In this document: positions 29,016 through 39,091 of the stretch, piece by piece
Layout: the number at the start of each line of letters is the position of its first letter
Position numbering within the stretch: the first letter of the stretch is position 1
Assembly (NCBI RefSeq): GCF_014201585.1
Contig: NZ_JACHES010000005.1
Coordinates: 132,248-196,247, forward strand
Source of the DNA: Anoxybacillus tengchongensis
GTDB lineage: Bacteria; Bacillota; Bacilli; Bacillales; Anoxybacillaceae
Reading direction: 5' to 3'
Length of the DNA: 64,000 nucleotides
Position numbers and translations under genes: made by a program
Notes under the pieces: generated by a model
The model's database searches: none
What the model was told of the DNA's origin: nothing
What the model saw: the letters and a program-made list of their open reading frames with translations, nothing else

Positions 29016-29757
29016 AGGAAAAGTATACATTGTTGGTGCAGGTCCTGGTGATCCGAAGCTGATTACTTTATATGGACGGGAGTGTATCGAAAAGGCGGAC
29101 GTTATTATTTACGATCGGCTCGTCAATACGCAGTTGTTAACTTATGCGAAAGAAGAAACAGAGTTTTTATATTGTGGCAAAGAGCCAAAAAAGCACGGAA
29201 ACATTCAACAACAAATTCACAAATGGCTTGTGGAATATGCAATGAAAGGAAAAACGGTCGTTCGGTTAAAAGGTGGTGATCCGTTTATGTTCGGTCGCGG
29301 CGGCGAAGAAGCAGAATATTTACGAGCACATGGCATTCCGTATGAAATCGTGCCGGGTGTGACAGCTGGTGTGGCAGCGCCAGCATATGCGGGCATTCCG
29401 GTGACGCATCGCAACTATGCGGGTGGAGTCACGTTTATTGCGGGACACCAAAGCGGGGAACGTGATCGCATTCGCTGGGATGCGCTCAGTCATGCGACGG
29501 ATACAATTGTATTTTATATGGGGATGGGAAATATCGGTTACATTTGTGAACAGCTGCAACGTCATGGAAAAGATGGCCATACACCTGTCGCAGTAATTGA
29601 ATGGGCAACGACAAATAAGCAGCGGACGGTCGTTGGCACGTTACAAACGATTGTTGACATCGTACAAGAGAAAAAACTTTCTTCTCCTGCCATTATTGTC
29701 GTCGGGGATGTTGTGAAGCTGCATGATCGGTTAAAGTGGGTGGAAGAAACGTGGTGA
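29008..29757 (+). CDS. cobA: Uroporphyrinogen-III C-methyltransferase
   Basis: 249 residues from ATG 29008, behind GGGAGC. Methylase motifs: VYIVGAGPGDPKLITLYG, VVRLKGGDPFMFGRGGEEAEYL, EIVPGVTAGVAAPAYAGIPVTHR and the C-terminal PAIIVVGDVVKL. It makes precorrin-2, feeding sirohydrochlorin to CbiX. It lacks the dehydrogenase/ferrochelatase half of CysG, so a separate precorrin-2 dehydrogenase is needed from elsewhere in the genome. Also called sirA or sumT. Confidence 0.95.
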   Translation: MNKGKVYIVGAGPGDPKLITLYGRECIEKADVIIYDRLVNTQLLTYAKEETEFLYCGKEPKKHGNIQQQIHKWLVEYAMKGKTVVRLKGGDPFMFGRGGEEAEYLRAHGIPYEIVPGVTAGVAAPAYAGIPVTHRNYAGGVTFIAGHQSGERDRIRWDALSHATDTIVFYMGMGNIGYICEQLQRHGKDGHTPVAVIEWATTNKQRTVVGTLQTIVDIVQEKKLSSPAIIVVGDVVKLHDRLKWVEETW

Positions 29758-30272
29758 TTGTTTATACGGGAGACGGAAAAGGGAAAACGACTGCAGCAGT
29801 CGGTCTTGCTGTTCGCGCGGCAGGACATGGAAAAAAAGTGATTGTCATTCAATTCATTAAGTCGCCGCACCGTCCATATGGTGAGGCGAAAGTATTACAG
29901 CAGCTCGGCATTGGCGTGCATCAAACAGGTGTAGGATTTACATGGACGAAAACGCCGACCGAGCATCGCGAAGCGTTACAAAAAGGGTGGGCGCTCGCGA
30001 AAGAACGTGTGCTGTCAGGAGAGTACGATATCGTTATTTTAGATGAGCTAAACGTCGCGTTAGCGATTACATCGTTTCCGATTGATGATGTTTTGCCACT
30101 TCAAGATGTTGTGCATACGTTGCTGAATAAGCCAGCGCATACGCATGTTGTCGTGACAGGAAGAGGTGCAAAAGAGGACATCATTCAACTTGCTGATTTA
30201 GTGACGGAAATGAAAGAAGTGAAACATTACTATCATCAAGGCGTTCAAGCGATGAAAGGGATTGATTTATAA
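29754..30272 (+). CDS. cobO: Cob(I)yrinic acid a,c-diamide adenosyltransferase (CobO/BtuR type)
   Basis: 172 residues from GTG 29754, overlapping the cobA stop as GTGA. P-loop YTGDGKGKTTAAVGLA at the N-terminus, VIQFIKSPHRPYGE, VLSGEYDIVILDELNVAL and TGRGAKEDIIQLADLVTEM are typical of the BtuR/CobO/CobP group. It attaches the 5'-deoxyadenosyl ligand to Co(I) corrinoids using ATP. Alternative GTG starts at 29736 and 29751 cannot be excluded. Last gene of the operon, just before the shared terminator. Confidence 0.93.
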   Translation: MIVYTGDGKGKTTAAVGLAVRAAGHGKKVIVIQFIKSPHRPYGEAKVLQQLGIGVHQTGVGFTWTKTPTEHREALQKGWALAKERVLSGEYDIVILDELNVALAITSFPIDDVLPLQDVVHTLLNKPAHTHVVVTGRGAKEDIIQLADLVTEMKEVKHYYHQGVQAMKGIDL

Positions 30273-30280
30273 AGAATGGA

Positions 30281-30320
30281 TATTGTGAAAAAGCTGATGG
30301 CGATCAGCTTTTTCACAATA
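30281..30320. terminator. Bidirectional terminator shared by the B12 operon and metH
   Basis: An 18-bp perfect stem, TATTGTGAAAAAGCTGAT (30281-30298) with its exact complement at 30303-30320 and a 4-nt GGCG loop. The A5/T5 tract sits inside the stem, so each strand reads an oligo-T stretch. It follows cobO by 8 bp and overlaps the last codons and stop of metH on the other strand. Confidence 0.8.
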
Positions 30321-33300
30321 CGTTAAAGTATCTTGCCTCCGGATGGGCGAAGACGATCGCTGAAACGGACGCCTCTGGTTCCATCATATAGCCTTCCGTT
30401 AAATGAATGCCGATTTCTTCTGGGCGTAAAAGGCGGAACAGCTTTTCTTGGTCTTCAAGATTTGGACAAGCAGGATAACCGAAAGAAAAACGTTGTCCTT
30501 GGTATTTTGCCGCAAACCGTTCTTCCATTGTAAAATCAGGCGAATCAGGAAAGCCCCAACGGTCGCGCATAATTTGATGAACGCGCTCGGCTAATCCTTC
30601 CGCTAGTTCAAGCGCTAACGCTTGAATCGCGTGGCTTTTTAAAAACTGCCCTTCTTCTTTGAAACGTTGGGCTAAATCGCGCACGCCTCGGCCAGCGGTG
30701 ACGGCAAATAGTCCGACGTAGTCGATTTGTTCATTAGAAAGATAGTCGGCTAAACATAAATACGGTGCTTTCGTTTGTCTTGGAAACGTAAATGTCTCGA
30801 TAACCGTTTGTTGATCGCGTGGGTCGTAAATGATGACCGTATTGCCGTCGCTTTTTGCTGGGAAAAATTGATATACCGCTTTTAGTGCAAGTGACGTTGT
30901 TTGTTTGGCTTCAGCGAGCAGTTCGTCGATCAACTCTTTTAACATCGTCGCTTTTTCATTTCCTTCCGCCAGCAGCTTTTTTACGCTTCCTTTTAAACCG
31001 AGATGGTGACCAAGAAGCATTTGCCAATTGACGTACGGTTCAATATGGGAAAGCGGAATGTGTTGCAATATATGTCGCTCTGTATCGGTCGGAACATAAA
31101 CGGGTGCTGGCTTCACGTTCGATTTTGTCATAACGGCGACGGCGCTTTGTCGTTTTGTGACATGTTCGATTTTTTCTTTTTTCTCATAGGTGATGTCTTG
31201 TTGGACGATGCGATTCGCAAGCGTAAGTCCTTCCATCGCGTCTTTCGCATATAAAACGATGCCGTCATATTCTGGGGCAATTTTTGTATCGGTAAATTTG
31301 CGCGATAGCGCTGCACCGCCGACTAAAATCGGTAGCGAAATGCCCGCTTGTTTTAAGTCTTGCGCAGTGAGCACCATTTGTTGTGCGGATTTCACAAGCA
31401 ACCCCGATAAGCCGATCATATCGGGCTGTTCGTGACGCACCGCTTCGATGAGCTGTTGCGGTGTTACTTTAATGCCTAAATCGACGACGCGAAACCCGTT
31501 GTTGCTTAAAATGATGTCGACTAAATTTTTGCCGATGTCGTGCACATCGCCTTTGACGGTCGCAAGCAACACTTTTCCTTTCACGCTCGTTTCATTTTTC
31601 TCCATATGCGGTTCTAAAAAGGCGACTGCTGCTTTCATCACTTCTGCGCTTTGCAGCACTTCGGCAACGATAAGCTGGTTATCATTAAACAAGCGACCGA
31701 CTTCATCCATTCCGTTCATGAGCGGCCCGTTAATAATGTCAAGCGGGCTGTACGTTTGTAAAGCGAGCGTCAAATCTTCGATCAGTCCGTCTTTCGTTCC
31801 TTCAATGACGTATGTGGCGAGCCGTTCTTCTAACGTCATATGGACGTTTGCTTGTTTTGGCTGTTTTGTTTTATCGCGATAAAATTGAATAAACGCGTTT
31901 AACGTTTCATCATTCGTGTCAAATAACAATGCCTCGGCTAAGCGTACTTCTTCTTCTGGAATGGAAGCGAATCGCTCTAATTTTTCTGTATTGACGATTG
32001 CATAATCAAGTCCGGCTTGTGTGCAATGGTATAAAAAGACGGAGTTTAACACTTCGCGTCCGACAGGTGGCAAACCGAAGGAAACGTTACTAATGCCGAG
32101 CATCGTTAAACAGTTTGGCAAATGTTGTTTAATGAGCCGAATGCCTTCGATCGTCTCTTTTGCTGCGCCAATATATTGTTCGTCTCCTGTGCCGATCGGA
32201 AAAACGAGCGGATCGAAAATAATGTCGTGTGGTGAAACACCGTATTTGTTGACGAGCAAATCGTACGAACGAAGGGCGATGTCTAGCTTTCGTTTTGCGT
32301 CAATCGCCATCCCTTGTTCGTCAATCGTGCCGACGACGACCGCTGCCCCGTATTGATGAAGAAGCGGAACAATTTTTTCAAACCGCTCTTCTCCGTCTTC
32401 TAAATTAATGGAGTTAATGATCGCTTTTCCTTGCGAATACGACAATGCGCAGGCGATGACGTCTTCATCGGTCGAGTCGATCACAAGCGGCACTTTCACT
32501 TTTTTCACGACTTGTTGAATAAATTGCTCCATATCTTCTTTTTCATCGCGGTCAGGGTCCGCTAAACAAATGTCGATAACGTGCGCCCCGTTTTTTACTT
32601 GAGCGCGGGCAATTTCTGCCGCTTCTTCATATTTTCCTTCGGCGATGAGCCGCTTAAATTTGCGCGAGCCGATGACGTTCGTTCGTTCGCCGACAAAAAG
32701 CGGGCGCATCGTTTCGTCGTAAATAAGCGCATCGATGCCAGAGACGGCGTGCACCGCAAACTGCTTCGGAATCGTGCGCGGTGGGATGTCACGCACAGCT
32801 TCGGCAATGGCGCGAATATGTTCCGGCGTCGTTCCGCAGCAGCCGCCGACGATATTTAACCATCCTTTTTCGGCAAATTGGCGAATTTTTTTCGCGAGCA
32901 TGTCCGGTGTTTCGTGATAATGTCCTTCTTCGTCTGGAAGACCGGCATTCGGATAACAGCTGACGGCCGTGTTCGCTAATGAAGCGAGCGAGCGCAAATG
33001 ATCGGTCATAAATTCAGGACCTGTTGCGCAGTTTAAACCGACCGCAAATGGCTTCATATGTTGAATGGAAATAAAAAACGATTCGATCGTTTGCCCGGCA
33101 AGCGTTGTTCCCATCGGTTCAATCGTTCCAGAAATCATAAGCGGCACTTGCTTTCCAACCGTTTTGAACGCTTCGGTAATGCCGAGAAAAGCAGCTTTCA
33201 CGTTTAACGTATCTTGGCACGTTTCTAACAACAACAAATCGACGCCGCCAAGCAGTAAGCCGCGCGCTTGTTCTTCGTAGGAAGAAACGAGTTCAGCAAA

Positions 33301-33702
33301 CGTTGCTCCCCCTGTGACGGACAGCGTTTTTGTCGTCGGACCTATCGAGCCAGCGACAAAGCGCGGGTGTGCAGTCGTCGTATATTTTTCTGCCGCGCGT
33401 TTCGCGAGTTTCGCGGCTTCGATATTTAATTCAAGCGCCAAATGGCCGAGGTTGTATTCGTCTAAGACGATGCGTGTCGCTCCGAACGTATTCGTTTCAA
33501 CGATGTCTGCTCCTGCGGCAAAATAAGCTTCATGAATATGTGAAATGACGTGCGGAGCAGTGAGTGTTAAATATTCGTTACATCCTTCGTACGCTTCACC
33601 GCCAAAATCGTCCGCTGTTAAGTTGGCTGCTTGAATCATCGTTCCCATCGCACCGTCAATAATTAAAATTTTTTTCTCAAGCTGTTCAAATAAACTAGCC
33701 AT
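30313..33702 (-). CDS. metH: Cobalamin-dependent methionine synthase
   Basis: 1129 residues from ATG 33702; the frame extends 13 codons more, into yitJ, without a site. Domains in order: homocysteine domain (1-~310; [31 protein letters not shown] zinc cysteines), folate domain (~340-600; [17 protein letters not shown]), cobalamin cap and binding domain (~630-870; [15 protein letters not shown] is the DxHxxG motif whose His coordinates cobalt), and the SAM-dependent reactivation domain (~900-1129; [23 protein letters not shown]). It transfers methyl from methyltetrahydrofolate to homocysteine in the cytoplasm. It overlaps yitJ by 8 bp and should share its S-box control. Confidence 0.96.
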   Translation of the reverse strand: MASLFEQLEKKILIIDGAMGTMIQAANLTADDFGGEAYEGCNEYLTLTAPHVISHIHEAYFAAGADIVETNTFGATRIVLDEYNLGHLALELNIEAAKLAKRAAEKYTTTAHPRFVAGSIGPTTKTLSVTGGATFAELVSSYEEQARGLLLGGVDLLLLETCQDTLNVKAAFLGITEAFKTVGKQVPLMISGTIEPMGTTLAGQTIESFFISIQHMKPFAVGLNCATGPEFMTDHLRSLASLANTAVSCYPNAGLPDEEGHYHETPDMLAKKIRQFAEKGWLNIVGGCCGTTPEHIRAIAEAVRDIPPRTIPKQFAVHAVSGIDALIYDETMRPLFVGERTNVIGSRKFKRLIAEGKYEEAAEIARAQVKNGAHVIDICLADPDRDEKEDMEQFIQQVVKKVKVPLVIDSTDEDVIACALSYSQGKAIINSINLEDGEERFEKIVPLLHQYGAAVVVGTIDEQGMAIDAKRKLDIALRSYDLLVNKYGVSPHDIIFDPLVFPIGTGDEQYIGAAKETIEGIRLIKQHLPNCLTMLGISNVSFGLPPVGREVLNSVFLYHCTQAGLDYAIVNTEKLERFASIPEEEVRLAEALLFDTNDETLNAFIQFYRDKTKQPKQANVHMTLEERLATYVIEGTKDGLIEDLTLALQTYSPLDIINGPLMNGMDEVGRLFNDNQLIVAEVLQSAEVMKAAVAFLEPHMEKNETSVKGKVLLATVKGDVHDIGKNLVDIILSNNGFRVVDLGIKVTPQQLIEAVRHEQPDMIGLSGLLVKSAQQMVLTAQDLKQAGISLPILVGGAALSRKFTDTKIAPEYDGIVLYAKDAMEGLTLANRIVQQDITYEKKEKIEHVTKRQSAVAVMTKSNVKPAPVYVPTDTERHILQHIPLSHIEPYVNWQMLLGHHLGLKGSVKKLLAEGNEKATMLKELIDELLAEAKQTTSLALKAVYQFFPAKSDGNTVIIYDPRDQQTVIETFTFPRQTKAPYLCLADYLSNEQIDYVGLFAVTAGRGVRDLAQRFKEEGQFLKSHAIQALALELAEGLAERVHQIMRDRWGFPDSPDFTMEERFAAKYQGQRFSFGYPACPNLEDQEKLFRLLRPEEIGIHLTEGYMMEPEASVSAIVFAHPEARYFNVL

Positions 33703-35548
33703 GATAAACCGTCCTTTCTTTTGTGAGCCGCTCTTTTTCATGAATGTAGCGAACGAGTTCGACCGTCATATCGTAACGTAAAAATGGTGTAATTAAATAA
33801 ATGCCTTGGAATAAATCGAATGCTGCATCGATGAGTGATTTGGCGATCGCCAAGCCTTCTTTTGTTGATTGAACAGGATCGTTGGCGCACGTAGCCATGC
33901 GGGCACGAATGTCGTCTGACAGCGTAATGCCTGGCACTTCATGATGTAAAAAGTCAGCGTTGCGCGCGCTTGTAATTGGCATGATGCCGATGTAAATCGG
34001 CGTTGGTAAATGTTTTGTCGCTTCATATACGTCTTTGATTTGTTTTTCGCTATACAGCGGTTGTGTTAAAAAGTAGTGCGCCCCGCATTCAATTTTTTTC
34101 TCTAGCCGCTTGACCGCTTTATCTAAGTGGCGCACGTTCGGGTTAAAGGCCGCAGCGATGGAAAAGTTCGTTTTTTGTCCGAGCGGTTTACCCGAGTACG
34201 AAAGCCCTTCGTTAAATTGCCGAATTAACGAAATGAGGTCAAACGATGATAAATCATATACGGACGTTGCGCCAGGGAAATCGCCTACTTTGGACGGGTC
34301 GCCTGTTAAAGCGAGTACATCGGTCATGCCGAGCGTATGAAGTCCCATTAAATGCGACTGTAAACCGATTAAATTGCGGTCGCGGCACGTAATATGAATA
34401 AGTGGGCGCATATTTAGTTGTTGTTTGACGATTGTTCCGACAGCGACGTTGCTAATGCGAGGTGTCGCAAGCGAGTTGTCGGCAAGCGTTAGTGCGTCAA
34501 TATGTGCGTCTTTTAATGCTTTTGCGCCTTCTAAAAATTTCGTTAAGCCGAGTTTTTTTGGCGGATCGAGCTCGACGATAATCGACCGTCGCGTGCGTGC
34601 AATATCGGCAAGGGAAGGTTGTTTCGTTTGTTCTGCTTCTTGAACGACAATGGTATGCCGTTGTTTCACTTCTTTTTTATATACAGGTGTGCGATCGGGA
34701 AGGGCGCGAGCAATCGCGGCAATATGTTTTGGCGTCGTGCCGCAACAGCCGCCAATGAGTCGAACCCCTTGATCACGAAACGCCCGTGCCGTTTCTTCAA
34801 AATATTGTTCGCTCGTTTCGTAAATGAATCGACCGTCGCGATATTGTGGCAAACTCGCATTCGGGTACACCGATAAAAAGGCGCGCGTTGGAATCGGTAC
34901 TTCTTCGAGCGAGCGCAACATATGATACGGACCGAGATGGCAGTTTAAGCCGACGACATCGGCACCAAGTTGTTCTAATTGACGAAGCGCCTCGGTAAGC
35001 GGCATGCCATGTTGCAAGACGCCAATGTCATGAAGCGTGACGTGGGCGATGATCGGCAACGTCGTTTCTTTACGAGCGATGGAAAGAACGGTTTGTAATT
35101 CTTCGAAATCGTAATACGTTTCAAGTAAAAGCCCGTCAACGTCTTCGCTTAACAGGACATACAACTGTTCCCGAAACGTCCGTTTCACTTCTTCAAGCGA
35201 AATCGTACTTTTGTTTGTGCTGCGCAATCCTCCGATCGTACCGAGGACGTAGGCACGTCCTTTTGCTGCTTGTTTTGCAAGTTGGACAGCCGCTTTATTG
35301 ATTTCTTTTACATCGTCCTGCAAACCGTAGCGAGCAAGTTTCACATAGTTGGCGCCGTACGTGTTCGTTTGGATCACTTCAGCGCCTGCTTCGATATACG
35401 CTTCGTGAATATGAACGATTTCTTCCGGTTTTGTTACGTTTAATTCTTCAAAGCAACGGTCGATGCCGTGCGCATATAATAACGTTCCCATCGCTCCGTC
35501 GGCGATGACGATGCGTTGTTTTAAATCGTCTAACAGTCCCACGTCCAT
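33695..35548 (-). CDS. yitJ: Bifunctional homocysteine S-methyltransferase / 5,10-methylenetetrahydrofolate reductase
   Basis: 617 residues. N-terminal homocysteine methyltransferase domain (1-~290; [36 protein letters not shown] with zinc-binding cysteines) and C-terminal MTHFR domain (~320-617; [47 protein letters not shown]). It makes 5-methyltetrahydrofolate, the methyl donor used by MetH next to it. The methyl donor for its N-terminal domain is not evident from sequence. ATG 35548 follows ACGGAGG. It is first in a two-gene operon behind a SAM-I riboswitch. Confidence 0.95.
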   Translation of the reverse strand: MDVGLLDDLKQRIVIADGAMGTLLYAHGIDRCFEELNVTKPEEIVHIHEAYIEAGAEVIQTNTYGANYVKLARYGLQDDVKEINKAAVQLAKQAAKGRAYVLGTIGGLRSTNKSTISLEEVKRTFREQLYVLLSEDVDGLLLETYYDFEELQTVLSIARKETTLPIIAHVTLHDIGVLQHGMPLTEALRQLEQLGADVVGLNCHLGPYHMLRSLEEVPIPTRAFLSVYPNASLPQYRDGRFIYETSEQYFEETARAFRDQGVRLIGGCCGTTPKHIAAIARALPDRTPVYKKEVKQRHTIVVQEAEQTKQPSLADIARTRRSIIVELDPPKKLGLTKFLEGAKALKDAHIDALTLADNSLATPRISNVAVGTIVKQQLNMRPLIHITCRDRNLIGLQSHLMGLHTLGMTDVLALTGDPSKVGDFPGATSVYDLSSFDLISLIRQFNEGLSYSGKPLGQKTNFSIAAAFNPNVRHLDKAVKRLEKKIECGAHYFLTQPLYSEKQIKDVYEATKHLPTPIYIGIMPITSARNADFLHHEVPGITLSDDIRARMATCANDPVQSTKEGLAIAKSLIDAAFDLFQGIYLITPFLRYDMTVELVRYIHEKERLTKERTVYHG

Positions 35549-35565
35549 TCCTCCGTTTCTTTTTC

Positions 35566-35600
35566 AAACTAAAACGTCTTCTTCATAAGAAGAAGACGTT
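35566..35600 (-). terminator. Terminator of the SAM-I riboswitch expression platform
   Basis: A 12-bp perfect stem, AACGTCTTCTTC with GAAGAAGACGTT (35573-35584 and 35589-35600) and a 4-nt loop. On the minus strand it is followed by TTTTAGTTT. It lies between aptamer and yitJ start codon. Confidence 0.88.
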
Positions 35601-35604
35601 GTGC

Positions 35605-35712
35605 GCTCCTTCTTATCTTCCAAGCGAATCGCTTGTCTGGACTTAGCACCTTGACGATCGTCAGGTTGCTGAAGGTTCATCGGGCCAGTCCCTCCCCTTC
35701 TCTCGATAAGAT
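35605..35712 (-). promoter_or_regulatory. SAM-I (S-box) riboswitch aptamer
   Basis: Read on the minus strand: CTTATCGAGAGAAGG (P1 5' side), GGGACTGGCCC, GATGAACCTTCAGCAACC, then AAGGTGCTAAGTCCAG, closing with GATAAGAAGGAG (P1 3' side). These are the conserved S-box elements in order. When S-adenosylmethionine is high it should favour the downstream terminator and shut off yitJ-metH. Confidence 0.96.
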
Positions 35713-35732
35713 GTTGTATGAAGTTACTCATA

Positions 35733-35761
35733 AATGTAACTGATTTTTTAGAAATATTCAA
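35733..35761 (-). promoter_or_regulatory. Sigma-A promoter of yitJ-metH
   Basis: On the minus strand TTGAAT (35761-35756), a 17-bp spacer, then TACATT (35738-35733). Predicted start near 35726, just ahead of the S-box aptamer. Confidence 0.65.
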
Positions 35762-35773
35762 CTATTTTATTTG

Positions 35774-35803
35774 AAAATAAAAAAGAAGGCGTGTTGCCCT
35801 CTT
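35774..35803 (-). terminator. Terminator of yitK (yajQ family)
   Basis: On the minus strand AAGAGGGC pairs with GCCTTCTT (one G-T pair) with a 5-nt loop, followed by TTTTATTTTC. It starts inside the stop codon of the gene. Confidence 0.78.
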
Positions 35804-36293
35804 AACGATAGTTGACGAATTGGACGTCGATTGGCAAGTCTGCTTCGCGAATGGCGGCGATCACTTTTTGTAGATCGTCTTTACTTTTGCCGCTGACGCG
35901 AATTTGATCTTCTTGAATTTGACTTTTTACTTTCAAGCCTGTATTTTTAATGATTGTGTTAATTTTTTTCGCGTTGTCTTTGTCGATGCCTTGGACGAGT
36001 TTGGCACGTTGGCGCACCGTTCCGCCAGAAGCAGGTTCTATTTTTCCGTATTGAATGTTTTTCGTTGGCACACCGCGCTTAATGAGCTTGCCGATGAGCA
36101 CGTCTTTGAGTTGTTCGAGCTTAAATTCATCATCAGAAATGAAAATGAGTTCATCTTTTTCAAGCGAAATGTCGCTTTTGCTTCCTTTAAAATCATAGCG
36201 GTTTTGAATTTCTTTTAACGCGATGTTGATGGCGTTTGTTACTTCTGACAAATCGACTTTCGACACAATATCAAATGAACTTTCTTTTGACAT
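35802..36293 (-). CDS. yitK: YajQ-family nucleotide-binding protein (YitK)
   Basis: 163 residues, exactly the usual YajQ length, from ATG 36293 behind TTGAGGTG; an upstream in-frame extension to 36356 lacks a site and crosses the promoter. Conserved features: [19 protein letters not shown] at the start, [14 protein letters not shown] and the C-terminal [12 protein letters not shown]. YajQ proteins have two ferredoxin-like folds and bind nucleotides; some bind cyclic di-GMP. Position next to yitJ matches B. subtilis. The biological role is unclear. Confidence 0.93.
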   Translation of the reverse strand: MSKESSFDIVSKVDLSEVTNAINIALKEIQNRYDFKGSKSDISLEKDELIFISDDEFKLEQLKDVLIGKLIKRGVPTKNIQYGKIEPASGGTVRQRAKLVQGIDKDNAKKINTIIKNTGLKVKSQIQEDQIRVSGKSKDDLQKVIAAIREADLPIDVQFVNYR

Positions 36294-36327
36294 ATACATC
36301 ACCTCAATATAAATTCGTTGTGTTTCC

Positions 36328-36356
36328 ATTATAGTCGATTGTTGACATATGAACAA
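36328..36356 (-). promoter_or_regulatory. Sigma-A promoter of yitK
   Basis: On the minus strand TTGTTC (36356-36351), a 17-bp spacer and a perfect TATAAT (36333-36328). Predicted start near 36321, giving a short leader. Confidence 0.72.
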
Positions 36357-36383
36357 CTTTACAAAATCTTTATATATAAAAAG

Positions 36384-36411
36384 TAAACAAACTGTCGAAT
36401 GTTGTCGATAT
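36384..36411 (+). promoter_or_regulatory. Sigma-D-like promoter of the BMP lipoprotein-chemoreceptor pair
   Basis: TAAA (36384-36387), 16 nt, then GTCGATAT (36404-36411). The sigma-D (motility sigma factor) consensus is TAAA, about 15 nt, then GCCGATAT, so the -10 matches at 7 of 8 positions. An overlapping TATAAT at 36409-36414 has no good sigma-A -35 partner. The downstream chemoreceptor fits sigma-D control. Confidence 0.6.
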
Positions 36412-36460
36412 AATAAATGAAGTAGGATTTGATCGAAAGATAAGGAGATGAGGGAATTTT

Positions 36461-37426
36461 ATGAAAAAAATCATTTCACTCATGATGGCATTCGTTTTGT
36501 TGCTTGCCGCTGGGTGTTCACAAACGAGCTCCTTTCAGCCGAAAGAGCGTGTGAAAATTGGCATTATGTTATCAGACGTCGGACTTGGCGATCAATCATT
36601 TAGCGACTCGGCATTTCAAGGGTTAATGAAAGCGAGAGATGAGCTCGGCATCTTTTTTGACTACCGTGAGTTAAAAGAAACAGGAACGTATGAAAAAGGG
36701 TTAACAGAACTTGTTGAAGCAGGAAACGATCTCGTCATCGGACTTGGCTTTATGGTGCAACAAGATTTAGAAAAAGTCGCAAAAAAATATCCGAAACAGC
36801 AATTTATATTAATTGACGCGGTATCTAACCTCCCAAACATTACGTCCATTACGTTTAAAGAAGATGAAGGGAGCTTTTTAGCAGGTGTTGTCGCAGCAAT
36901 GCTGACGAAAACAAACAACGTCGGCTTCGTTGGTGGAGCGGATGTGCCATTGATTCGGAAGTTTGCGAACGGCTTTATTCAAGGGGTAAAAGCGGTGAAG
37001 CCAGAAGCAAACGTGCAAGAAGTGTATGCCGGCAATTTTGGCGATGACAAGCTTGGAGCACAAATTGCCAAACAAATGATTGCCAACGGCGCAGATGTGT
37101 TGTATGCGGCGGCTGGGTTTACAGGTGTCGGGGTGCTACGCGAGGCGGAGATGAACAAAAAGTACGCGATCGGTGTCGATAGCGACCAATATTTTTATGC
37201 GGAAAAAGCGGTGGTCACATCGATGTTAAAAAATGTAGATGTTGCGTTATATACGGTCATTAAACAGTATGTTGAAAAGAAAGAAGTGCCAAAAGGAACG
37301 GTCGAACTTGGGTTAAAAGAAAACGGCGTCGATTTAGCACCGATTCGTGTCGTGACGCTCAGTCCAGAGCAACAGGCGACGCTTGAAAAATGGAAAGAAA
37401 AAGCGACAAACGGCATCACGCAATAA
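36461..37426 (+). CDS. BMP-family substrate-binding lipoprotein
   Basis: 321 residues. Lipoprotein signal ends LLLAAGC (C19). The rest is a basic-membrane-protein (BMP/PnrA, Med-like) periplasmic-binding fold: KIGIMLSDVGLGDQSFSDSAFQGL, QQFILIDAV, SFLAGVVAAMLTKTNNVGFVGG, DVLYAAAGFTGVGVL, YAIGVDSDQYFYAE. BMP proteins usually bind nucleosides for an ABC importer, but no permease or ATPase gene is nearby. Instead a chemoreceptor gene starts 12 bp later, so it may present its ligand to that receptor. It is a distant paralogue of Med at 58397. The ligand is unknown. Confidence 0.88.
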   Translation: MKKIISLMMAFVLLLAAGCSQTSSFQPKERVKIGIMLSDVGLGDQSFSDSAFQGLMKARDELGIFFDYRELKETGTYEKGLTELVEAGNDLVIGLGFMVQQDLEKVAKKYPKQQFILIDAVSNLPNITSITFKEDEGSFLAGVVAAMLTKTNNVGFVGGADVPLIRKFANGFIQGVKAVKPEANVQEVYAGNFGDDKLGAQIAKQMIANGADVLYAAAGFTGVGVLREAEMNKKYAIGVDSDQYFYAEKAVVTSMLKNVDVALYTVIKQYVEKKEVPKGTVELGLKENGVDLAPIRVVTLSPEQQATLEKWKEKATNGITQ

Positions 37427-37438
37427 AGGAGGGATACG

Positions 37439-39091
37439 ATGTCGATTAAACAACGATTATTATTTCATTCATTAGCAACGCCAGTCATTGCCGGCGCTAT
37501 TATTGTGTTTATTATTATAAATATGCTTTCGATTCAATCGTCCAACCAAGATTTCGTGCCGCTTATGATGAAGGCGCAACATTTACAAGCAGAGCTGAAA
37601 GCGACGAAGCAAAGTTTAAGCAACTATGCGTATAGCCCAACAGAAGGAAATAAACAAGAAGTACTTATTCATTTGGAAGAATCAGAAAAGTTGCTTCGCG
37701 TATTAAATAAAGGACTGACCCAATCGTACATTCGTGCTGCACTTGAACAAGCGAATAAAAAATTTGACGTGCTAGCTAAAGAATCGAAAGCGGCACTTGA
37801 TGGGCGGAACGTAGCAGAAATTCGCCGCCAATCGATGCGAGCAGAAGGGGTATTAAACGATATATATGTCGTCAACACATATGTGAGCGAATATTATACG
37901 TACATGCAACAAACGTTACAAAAACAAATTTCAGGCGTTATTACGATTTCGATTATTGCGATTGCAGTGGTGTTATTGTTTGCAGGATTTAGCGGATTTA
38001 GACTAACACAAAAAATTACGGTGCCGCTAAGAAAAATCGCTGAAAATGCGAAACAAATTGCAAGCGGCGATTTGCGTATTGAGACTGTGAAGTATAGCGG
38101 GAGAGACGAGCTTGCTGATTTAAATGAAGCATTTGCAACGATGGCTGATCAGCTGAATGGCTTGCTTCAATCGGTTGATACAGTCAGTAAGCAAGTAGAG
38201 GCGTTTGCGAAAGAAATTGATGAGGAAACAAAAACGTTAACAGAAATTAATAATCAAGTAGCTGTATCAACAAACGAATTGTCCGCTGGAGCGCAAAGCA
38301 TTTCTGAAGATTTACAACATGCGGTACAACTCATTGAACGAATGGAACATACTGTACAAGAAAACGTTGGGCGCACTGAACAAACGGCTCGTTATAGCGA
38401 TGAAGCGGTCGAAGCGATTGTGCACGGTCAAGCGGCGTTAGCGGAACAAAAAGCGTTTATTGATGAAAATGCACAGGCGACTGCCTCTATTGAACAATCG
38501 ACGGAACAGTTTGCGACGTATGCAAGAAAAATTGAAGATATGGCAAAAGCAGTATCCGACATTGCAACGCAAACGAACTTATTGGCGTTGAATGCGGCGA
38601 TTGAAGCGGCGCGAGCAGGAGAAGCAGGAAAAGGGTTTGCGGTTGTCGCTGAAGAAGTGCGCAAACTTGCGGAAGAATCATCGAAAGCGACAAGCCAAAT
38701 TTTTGAGATGGTTCACCTCATTCAATCGGGGTTAACGAACGTCACCGAAGCCGTTCGTCGTGGGGTAGATATTGCTGAAGCACAAACGAAAGCCATTGAA
38801 ACGACGACAGAGGCGTTTAGTGCTATTGAGAAAAAAGTACACCATATTACGACCGATATTCAAGCGCTTGTCATCGGCATGAATGAATCGAAAGAGCTTG
38901 GCAAAAACGTCTTGCAAAACGTTGAAAGCATTAGTGCGGTCGTTGAACAATCGGCAGCAGGCAGCGAAGAAATTGCCGCGTCGATGGTGGAGCAGTTAGA
39001 AGCGTTCAAAAAAATGAGCGAAAAAGTGACGACGTTGCGTCAACTTACAGATGATTTACAACGGACGATGGCAAAGTTTCAAATGAAATAG
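37439..39091 (+). CDS. Methyl-accepting chemotaxis protein
   Basis: 550 residues. First membrane segment about 14-30, an extracytoplasmic helical sensor (~31-165; repeated charged helices, four-helix-bundle-like), second membrane segment about 165-187, HAMP (~188-240; [18 protein letters not shown], then [17 protein letters not shown]) and a long cytoplasmic coiled coil with the invariant [13 protein letters not shown] [38 protein letters not shown]. It controls CheA and flagellar rotation. The sensor is small (~135 residues) and close to the BMP lipoprotein gene, suggesting indirect ligand sensing through that protein. Start ATG behind AAAGGAGGG. Confidence 0.93.
   Translation: MSIKQRLLFHSLATPVIAGAIIVFIIINMLSIQSSNQDFVPLMMKAQHLQAELKATKQSLSNYAYSPTEGNKQEVLIHLEESEKLLRVLNKGLTQSYIRAALEQANKKFDVLAKESKAALDGRNVAEIRRQSMRAEGVLNDIYVVNTYVSEYYTYMQQTLQKQISGVITISIIAIAVVLLFAGFSGFRLTQKITVPLRKIAENAKQIASGDLRIETVKYSGRDELADLNEAFATMADQLNGLLQSVDTVSKQVEAFAKEIDEETKTLTEINNQVAVSTNELSAGAQSISEDLQHAVQLIERMEHTVQENVGRTEQTARYSDEAVEAIVHGQAALAEQKAFIDENAQATASIEQSTEQFATYARKIEDMAKAVSDIATQTNLLALNAAIEAARAGEAGKGFAVVAEEVRKLAEESSKATSQIFEMVHLIQSGLTNVTEAVRRGVDIAEAQTKAIETTTEAFSAIEKKVHHITTDIQALVIGMNESKELGKNVLQNVESISAVVEQSAAGSEEIAASMVEQLEAFKKMSEKVTTLRQLTDDLQRTMAKFQMK

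Noticed and set aside
31003-33548. Several plus-strand open frames of 60-144 codons inside metH
   Set aside because: They are antisense to a strongly conserved gene, show no family features and have no convincing start sites.
35564-35761. A 65-codon minus-strand frame upstream of yitJ
   Set aside because: It runs through the SAM-I riboswitch and its terminator, which explain the sequence.
36409-36414. TATAAT as a sigma-A promoter of the BMP lipoprotein gene
   Set aside because: No acceptable -35 sequence lies 16-18 bp upstream, while the overlapping sigma-D-like pair fits gene content; a sigma-A contribution remains possible.
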